Positions 32,306-36,450 of a stretch of DNA of 36,450 nucleotides are shown in pieces. Position 1 is the stretch's first letter. Every line of letters starts with the position of its first letter. The translations under genes were made by a program, and so were the position numbers. Source of the stretch: Actinomycetes bacterium (GTDB lineage: Bacteria > Actinomycetota > Acidimicrobiia > Acidimicrobiales > JAKAOS01); NCBI GenBank assembly GCA_021795215.1, contig JAJYPS010000015.1, positions 1 to 36,450 on the forward strand, written 5' to 3'. Under the pieces are notes generated by a model that saw nothing but the letters and a program-made list of their open reading frames with translations, had not been told where the DNA came from and ran no database searches.

Positions 32306-35300
32306 TCAATGCGGGGTGGCTAACTCCTTGAACTTGGAGGGGCTGAGGAACCGGCCGATAACAGGGAGCTCCCAGAACGATTCCGCCCTGGCAATGGCCA
32401 TCGCCACGGCCAGGGAGTGCTCCGGGGAGTCGTAGACCACGTATCGCGGCTGCCACTCCGGGTCGTACTTGGAGTTGAACTTCCACAGCGACTCGATCTG
32501 CATGGAGCCGGACATCCGTTTGAGCAGCCACCGTTCTACTCTGTGACTGAGCGATTCACCGGCCTCGCCGGCCAGCACGGCACGCATGGTGGCGAAGTTG
32601 AGGCCCAGGGCTTCGTAACCCATCTCCTTCAGATGGTTGATGGTCCCCACCACGACGAAGTCCACGAGGCCGTTCGGATGGTCGCCTTCGTCCCGGCGCA
32701 TCAGGTCGAGCGAGTACCCGTTGATTCCCGGGGCGGGCACGTACTGGCAGAATGCCGCCGCCTGACCGGTCGGCGAGTGAGCAACGGCAAGCATCAGACC
32801 CCGGTCGTCGGGCTCGAAGATCCTCCCGAGCGTCATCGAGAAGCCGCGTTCCACCTCGCCCCGCCGGCCACCCGACATGATCGACCGCAGCTGACCTATC
32901 AGCTCGGCATCCAACTTGGAGGGGTCGTGGAAGCTGAGGGTGTAGCCGTGGCGGGAGATTCGGTTGACCGCCTGACGGAGTCCCTTGTTGCGGCCGCCTT
33001 CGAGGGAGAAGCGGTCCAGTCTGACCACTCCCTCGTCGCCGACGTAGAGGTCGTGCATGCCGGACGATCGGTATACCGGGAGCCAGTCCTCGCCCGCACC
33101 GAGCACGCCCAGCACGAGACCCTGGGTGTCCACCATGTGCCGGAACGCCGCCCACACGACGTCCCGCTCGGCATCCGGCCCGATCGGATCGGGAGAGACG
33201 AGGCAGACCCCTCCCCACGTGGCGTATGCGACCACCGAAGCTCCGTGGAAGAAGTAGCGCTTGTCCGCTCGCAGGGCGAAGTAGTCGAGCGTGCCCTTTC
33301 CGTGCAGCTCGACAAGCTCTCGCGCTCTGGTGAGGCCTCCGTCGTGCTGACCACGACGCGCGGCTACCGGCCGGAACGCAAGGAACAGAGCCCATGCCGC
33401 CAGGCCGATACCCACGGCGAGGAGGGGAGGGCTGAGGAACCGGTCGATGCGTCCAGGCAGGTCGATGCTCGTGATGCCGGCCAGGCGCTCGACCACCGCC
33501 AGCAGGACGGTGGTGATGGGCATCGATGCCGGCCTGTGCTGCAGCTTGTCCACGATGCCGAAGTCGGTCTCGATCCCCACCACTCCGAGCAGAGTGGCCG
33601 CTGCGGCGCCGACGACGAGTCCGAGGAAGCCCCGACGGAGTGACGGTCTGTCGGTGGCCGCCCCGAAGGAGCTCTGGTGCCTGAGAAGGAACACCAGAAT
33701 GGATGCCGCGATGGCCGCTTCGACCAAGTCGGCTCGTTTGACGAGTTGGAGGACGGCCGTACCGGCGAGCAGCGAGACGCCGATCGTCCAAGCCTGGCGC
33801 TGTCCTCGGCGGATGCCGCCGGCCAGCGCCAGCAGGGCGAGGCCGGCCAGGGCGACCAGTGCGGCTGCTGCCTGGGAGAGCTCGAGGGGGATCAGGTGCC
33901 GCAGCGCCGCGAGCCTGGCCCGCAGCGGCGGCGTCACCGCACTGAGCAGGTCCAGGAGTCCTGCGGCCGCAATTGCGCCGGCGGCCGTCCGGCGCACCCT
34001 CCGGTCCCGCAAGGAGCGCGGCACCTGCTGCGGCCACCAGGGGCCGTGGGGGAAGGAGGCCACGATGCCCAGCCGCTCAGATGATGCCGCGTAGGCGCTC
34101 GCAGGGGCGGCAGTCGGCGAGGTGCCACGGCGCCGTGCCACCAGCCGCTCGACGATGGTCGGCGACGCGGAGGGTGAGGCGGAGGGTGAGGCGGAGTACA
34201 GCAGCCTGACGTGTAGCTCCGCGCCGCCCTCCAGCTCCACCCACCCGCAGCGCCTCTCCTTGGAGAACACCGAAGGCAGCGCCAGCCGTGCGGGCCTCTC
34301 GGCGAGCACGTCCGTGGCAGCCCCGCAGTTGGCGTAGAAGCCCGGGCCCAGCGATCGCAGCTCGGAGGTGAGAGTGTGCCCGGTCACCAGGCCGGCTATG
34401 CCTGACGTGACCAGCCTTGCAGCTTCGGCGCGGGCGGCGTCGTTCGCCGCGGACGTGGCCGTCGCTTGGTCGAAACCGCTGACCGCACCCCACGCCCGGC
34501 GAGTGACCAGGGCCACACCGACCAGCACCAGTAGGAGGTCGGTCAACGTCGTCCCCATGATGACGGCTGCCCGAAGCGGCCACACCGACGCATGGACACG
34601 CCGTCCCACCACCGGGATCAGGTAGGCGAGGGGCAGTTTCAGGGCCAACGCGGCGAGCAGCGGCACGAACAGCAGCCATCCGTACCGGGCGAGCCGGCGG
34701 TAGAGGAGTCGGGAGACCAAGAAGCGGGGCAGCGAGGACGGTTCGGGCAAGCGGTCGATCCCCTCCAGCCAGCCGTCTCTGGCCCTGCCCATCTTCGGCA
34801 GCACCTCGGTCAGGAGATGGTGGGCCAGGGGGGTGTCGCTCGGCCGACCGTCACCCGCGGATCGAGGGTCGAACCGGGTGCCGGGCTCGACGACGACACT
34901 GCGACAGCCTGCGGCGGTGTCCATCTCGAGCCGGACCGAAGGCAGGATCTCGGCATGAGTGGCGAGAGTGGCACTTGCGGCCGTGTCGGCGTCCCATCCC
35001 AGGCGAGCATCCCTCAGGCCAGGCAGCCATACGACCTTTCTCCCCGGCTTCGCCGCAAATGCAGCGAGCGCCTCGGTCAGGCGCGGATAGTTGCGGAGGA
35101 TGGCAGAGGCGTCCTCGGACCCGCTGCACAGGAGGTCCACCAGATCCCCCGCGAAGATCAGGATGCCCGGGCCCTCCCAGCCTCCGAGCAACCGGGTTAG
35201 CTCGCCGATGTTCTCGGCGGAGCTTCGGTTGGGCGCCGTGCCCAGGAGCATCGGCCCCACCACCACGACCCGCCCCCCAAGGGGCACGTCGATCTGTGCC

Positions 35301-35329
35301 GGCTCCGGAGCGCTTGTCACGCGTCCCAT
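32306..35329 (-). CDS. Degenerate metallophosphoesterase / membrane / MprF-like (DUF2156) fusion protein
   Basis: A 1007-residue three-part protein. Residues about 20-225 and 290-420 resemble a calcineurin-like phosphoesterase: FAGDLVDLL (GDxxD, 61-65) is intact. However, the opening DxH is missing (VVVVGPMLL), GNHD is GLRD (104-107) and the late GHxH is GHTL. Two helices (about 235-260 and 270-300) interrupt this part. After a Ser/Pro/Ala linker come about seven helices (480-700). The C-terminal 300 residues are a DUF2156 domain (RADKRYFFHGASVVAYA, GGVCLVSPDPIGP, GVVRLDRFSLEGGRNKGLRQAVNR), the catalytic part of MprF enzymes that move an amino acid from aminoacyl-tRNA to phosphatidylglycerol. 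That activity is inferred. The ATG at 35329 fits the domain start; a CATCTT box lies 6 bases upstream. Confidence 0.8.
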   Translation of the reverse strand: MGRVTSAPEPAQIDVPLGGRVVVVGPMLLGTAPNRSSAENIGELTRLLGGWEGPGILIFAGDLVDLLCSGSEDASAILRNYPRLTEALAAFAAKPGRKVVWLPGLRDARLGWDADTAASATLATHAEILPSVRLEMDTAAGCRSVVVEPGTRFDPRSAGDGRPSDTPLAHHLLTEVLPKMGRARDGWLEGIDRLPEPSSLPRFLVSRLLYRRLARYGWLLFVPLLAALALKLPLAYLIPVVGRRVHASVWPLRAAVIMGTTLTDLLLVLVGVALVTRRAWGAVSGFDQATATSAANDAARAEAARLVTSGIAGLVTGHTLTSELRSLGPGFYANCGAATDVLAERPARLALPSVFSKERRCGWVELEGGAELHVRLLYSASPSASPSASPTIVERLVARRRGTSPTAAPASAYAASSERLGIVASFPHGPWWPQQVPRSLRDRRVRRTAAGAIAAAGLLDLLSAVTPPLRARLAALRHLIPLELSQAAAALVALAGLALLALAGGIRRGQRQAWTIGVSLLAGTAVLQLVKRADLVEAAIAASILVFLLRHQSSFGAATDRPSLRRGFLGLVVGAAAATLLGVVGIETDFGIVDKLQHRPASMPITTVLLAVVERLAGITSIDLPGRIDRFLSPPLLAVGIGLAAWALFLAFRPVAARRGQHDGGLTRARELVELHGKGTLDYFALRADKRYFFHGASVVAYATWGGVCLVSPDPIGPDAERDVVWAAFRHMVDTQGLVLGVLGAGEDWLPVYRSSGMHDLYVGDEGVVRLDRFSLEGGRNKGLRQAVNRISRHGYTLSFHDPSKLDAELIGQLRSIMSGGRRGEVERGFSMTLGRIFEPDDRGLMLAVAHSPTGQAAAFCQYVPAPGINGYSLDLMRRDEGDHPNGLVDFVVVGTINHLKEMGYEALGLNFATMRAVLAGEAGESLSHRVERWLLKRMSGSMQIESLWKFNSKYDPEWQPRYVVYDSPEHSLAVAMAIARAESFWELPVIGRFLSPSKFKELATPH

Positions 35330-35443
35330 TCTGCCAAGATGACGGTGGTCGGCGTCGCCAACTGCAGCGCTGCGTCCGGTCACGGCTGGCGGCGGTACCC
35401 TGCTCGGGCACCGGAGCGGACCGTCAGGAGGCGGCCCGCCGCC

Positions 35444-35932
35444 TCAGGACCGGAAGTTGACGAACTGCAGGGGGACGCCGAAGTCGGCCTCCCGCATGGC
35501 CGAGATCACGGCTTGCAGGTCGTCCCGCTTCTTGGCGGTGACTCGCAACTGGTCGCCCTGGGCCTGCGACGATACGCCTTTCAGCCCGAGGTCCTTGACG
35601 AACCGGTTCAGCTCCTTGGCCTTTTCCGCCGTGATGCCCTGCTTGAGGGTCACCTTCTGCCGGGCACGCCCTGCCGATGCCTCTTCCACCTTGCCGTAGT
35701 CCAGCGCCTTGAGCGAGACGCCCCGCTTCACCAGCTTCTCCTCGAGCACCTCGACGAGCGCCCGCAGGCGGCTCTCGCTGGACGAGCGCAGCAGCAGCTC
35801 GCCGTCCCCCAGCTCCACGCCGGAATCGGTCCCCTTGAAGTCGAACCGGGTGCCGGCCTCTCGGTTCGCCTGGTCCACAGCATTGCGGACCTCCTGGATG
35901 TCCAGTTCGGATGCCACGTCGAATGAAGGCAT
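35444..35932 (-). CDS. yajQ: YajQ-family nucleotide / c-di-GMP-binding protein
   Basis: A 162-residue protein, the normal length, starting MPSFDVASELDIQEVRNAVDQA. It continues with RFDFKGTDSGVEL, LKALDYGKVEEASAG, RQKVTLKQGITAEKAKE and the tail VPLQFVNFRS, all hallmarks of YajQ. In Xanthomonas a YajQ protein binds c-di-GMP and modulates a transcription factor; elsewhere RNA or nucleotide binding is reported, so the role here is open. It is transcribed away from tRNA-Tyr. The ATG lies 6 bases after a TAGCGT box, so it is probably leaderless. Confidence 0.95.
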   Translation of the reverse strand: MPSFDVASELDIQEVRNAVDQANREAGTRFDFKGTDSGVELGDGELLLRSSSESRLRALVEVLEEKLVKRGVSLKALDYGKVEEASAGRARQKVTLKQGITAEKAKELNRFVKDLGLKGVSSQAQGDQLRVTAKKRDDLQAVISAMREADFGVPLQFVNFRS

Positions 35933-35938
35933 GAGTTG

Positions 35939-35944
35939 ACGCTA
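35939..35944 (-). promoter_or_regulatory. -10 box TAGCGT for a leaderless yajQ transcript
   Basis: Read on the minus strand, TAGCGT ends 6 bases before ATG 35932, identical in sequence and spacing to the rex box. Two of its bases are shared with the tRNA-Tyr -10 box on the other strand. Confidence 0.5.
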
Positions 35945-35948
35945 TCCT
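35943..35948 (+). promoter_or_regulatory. -10 box TATCCT for tRNA-Tyr
   Basis: TATCCT lies 10 bases before the mature tRNA 5' end. It overlaps the divergent yajQ box, so the two promoters may compete for polymerase. The -35 region is weak. Confidence 0.35.
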
Positions 35949-35958
35949 GACCGTCGTT

Positions 35959-36040
35959 GGGTCGGTGCCCGAGCGGCCAAAGGGAGCAGACTGTAAATCT
36001 GCCGGCACAGCCTACGGAGGTTCGAATCCTTCCCGGCCCA
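35959..36040 (+). tRNA. tRNA-Tyr (anticodon GTA)
   Basis: An 82-base cloverleaf. The acceptor stem GGGTCGG pairs with CCGGCCC (one G-T pair), with discriminator A. The anticodon stem-loop is GCAGACTGTAAATCTGC with GTA in the loop, followed by a long variable arm as expected for bacterial tRNA-Tyr. The T-arm has GGTTCGAATCC. The CCA end is not encoded. Confidence 0.95.
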
Positions 36041-36109
36041 CGAAATCGACGACCGTAGGTCTCCGATCGGACCGCTCGTCACGGGCGGCAAAGCCGAACC
36101 GGTCGCAAT

Positions 36110-36450
36110 TCAGATGCCGATGATCTCGATCAGTCTCCCGAGGCCATCGAAGTCGTTTGGGTTCCTCGTGTAGAGCGGCAGTCCGTTGGCGTGGGCCGTG
36201 GCGGCGATGAGCAGGTCGGCAACTCGGCGACGGTGGGAACGACCGACTGCCACGACTGCGGCGACGACCTGACCGTAGCTGCGGGCAGCGGGGGCATCGA
36301 AGGCAATGGTGTCAAAGGTTGCCTCCACTTGCTGCAGGCGAGCTTGTCGACGCGCCCGTTCGTCCCCGGTGGAGGCGAGATGCGGACCGGCGGTCAGTTC
36401 GGCGAGCGTGATGGCACAGATCGCGGCCTCGTCGGGGAGCGCCTCGACGG
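36110..36450 (-). CDS. VapC-like PIN-domain toxin, 5' end outside the window
   Basis: The frame is open from the window edge to the stop at 36110-36112 (113 codons seen). PIN RNase features are AAICAITLAELTAG (second acidic position, Glu), RVADLLIAATAHANGLPLYTRN (third acidic position, Asp), and NPNDFDGL, where the last acidic residue sits. This is the usual C-terminal part of a VapC toxin, which cuts tRNA or rRNA. The first catalytic Asp and the start lie beyond the edge, and so would the VapB antitoxin gene, which normally precedes vapC. An ATG-like start inside the window (GTG 36328) would cut the domain and is rejected. Confidence 0.8.
   Translation of the reverse strand, partial: VEALPDEAAICAITLAELTAGPHLASTGDERARRQARLQQVEATFDTIAFDAPAARSYGQVVAAVVAVGRSHRRRVADLLIAATAHANGLPLYTRNPNDFDGLGRLIEIIGI

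Noticed and set aside
36110-36328. Stand-alone 72-residue protein from GTG 36328
   Set aside because: The frame remains open and PIN-like to the window edge, so this start is internal.

Overview
The window is high-GC DNA with many GTG and TTG starts and tightly overlapping genes (ATGA, GTGA, TTGA junctions). It carries actinobacterial markers: MshA (mycothiol synthesis), an RsiG-type anti-sigma factor, nickel superoxide dismutase with its protease, a Rex-haem operon and a MenJ-type menaquinone reductase next to nuo. Together these point to the Actinomycetota; a deep lineage such as Acidimicrobiia fits, but this is an inference and no species can be named.

Layout. 1-1111: right-hand part of an IS4-family transposase gene with a frameshift near its 3' end. 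1147-3651: small housekeeping genes, namely a YgjP-like zinc peptidase (-), a MoaD/ThiS-like sulfur carrier (+), sodN (-), the divergent sodX-like peptidase (+), and an RsiG-like protein with two c-di-GMP signature helices. 3764-5856: mshA overlapping proC. 5916-6755: a SAM hydroxide adenosyltransferase-like gene (-). 6756-7186: a 431-base gap with a relic of an IS200/IS605 element (hairpin, broken tnpA tail, second hairpin) just upstream of rex. 7187-14751: a seven-gene redox and tetrapyrrole operon, rex - met8/cysG-type dehydrogenase - hemA - hemC - cobA/hemD fusion - hemB - hemL. This covers glutamyl-tRNA to uroporphyrinogen III and the siroheme branch. 14752-14899: five tandem copies of a 20-21 base repeat between convergent genes. 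14888-16171: menJ-like reductase (-). 16380-32269: a complete 14-gene nuoA-N operon for respiratory complex I, behind a recognisable sigma-A-type promoter, ending at a hairpin terminator (32280-32300). 32306-35329 (-): a 1007-residue fusion of a degenerate metallophosphoesterase domain, membrane helices and an MprF-like DUF2156 aminoacyltransferase domain. 35444-35932 (-): yajQ. 35959-36040: tRNA-Tyr(GUA). 36110-36450 (-): a VapC-like PIN toxin cut by the window edge.

The haem operon, menaquinone reductase and complex I together form a respiration block (haem cofactors, quinone pool, proton pump) headed by the NADH-sensing repressor Rex. Two proteins of known c-di-GMP-binding families (RsiG-like, YajQ) lie about 32 kb apart. 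At least six genes (ygjP-like, moaD-like, rsiG-like, mshA, rex, yajQ) have a TANNNT box exactly 6 or 7 bases before an ATG or GTG, the signature of leaderless transcripts. I found no CRISPR array, prophage or secondary-metabolite cluster. The most unusual items are the metallophosphoesterase-MprF fusion, the His-to-Asp change in the SAM hydrolase-like protein, the second RsiG motif with Gln replaced by His, and the IS relic in the rex upstream region.
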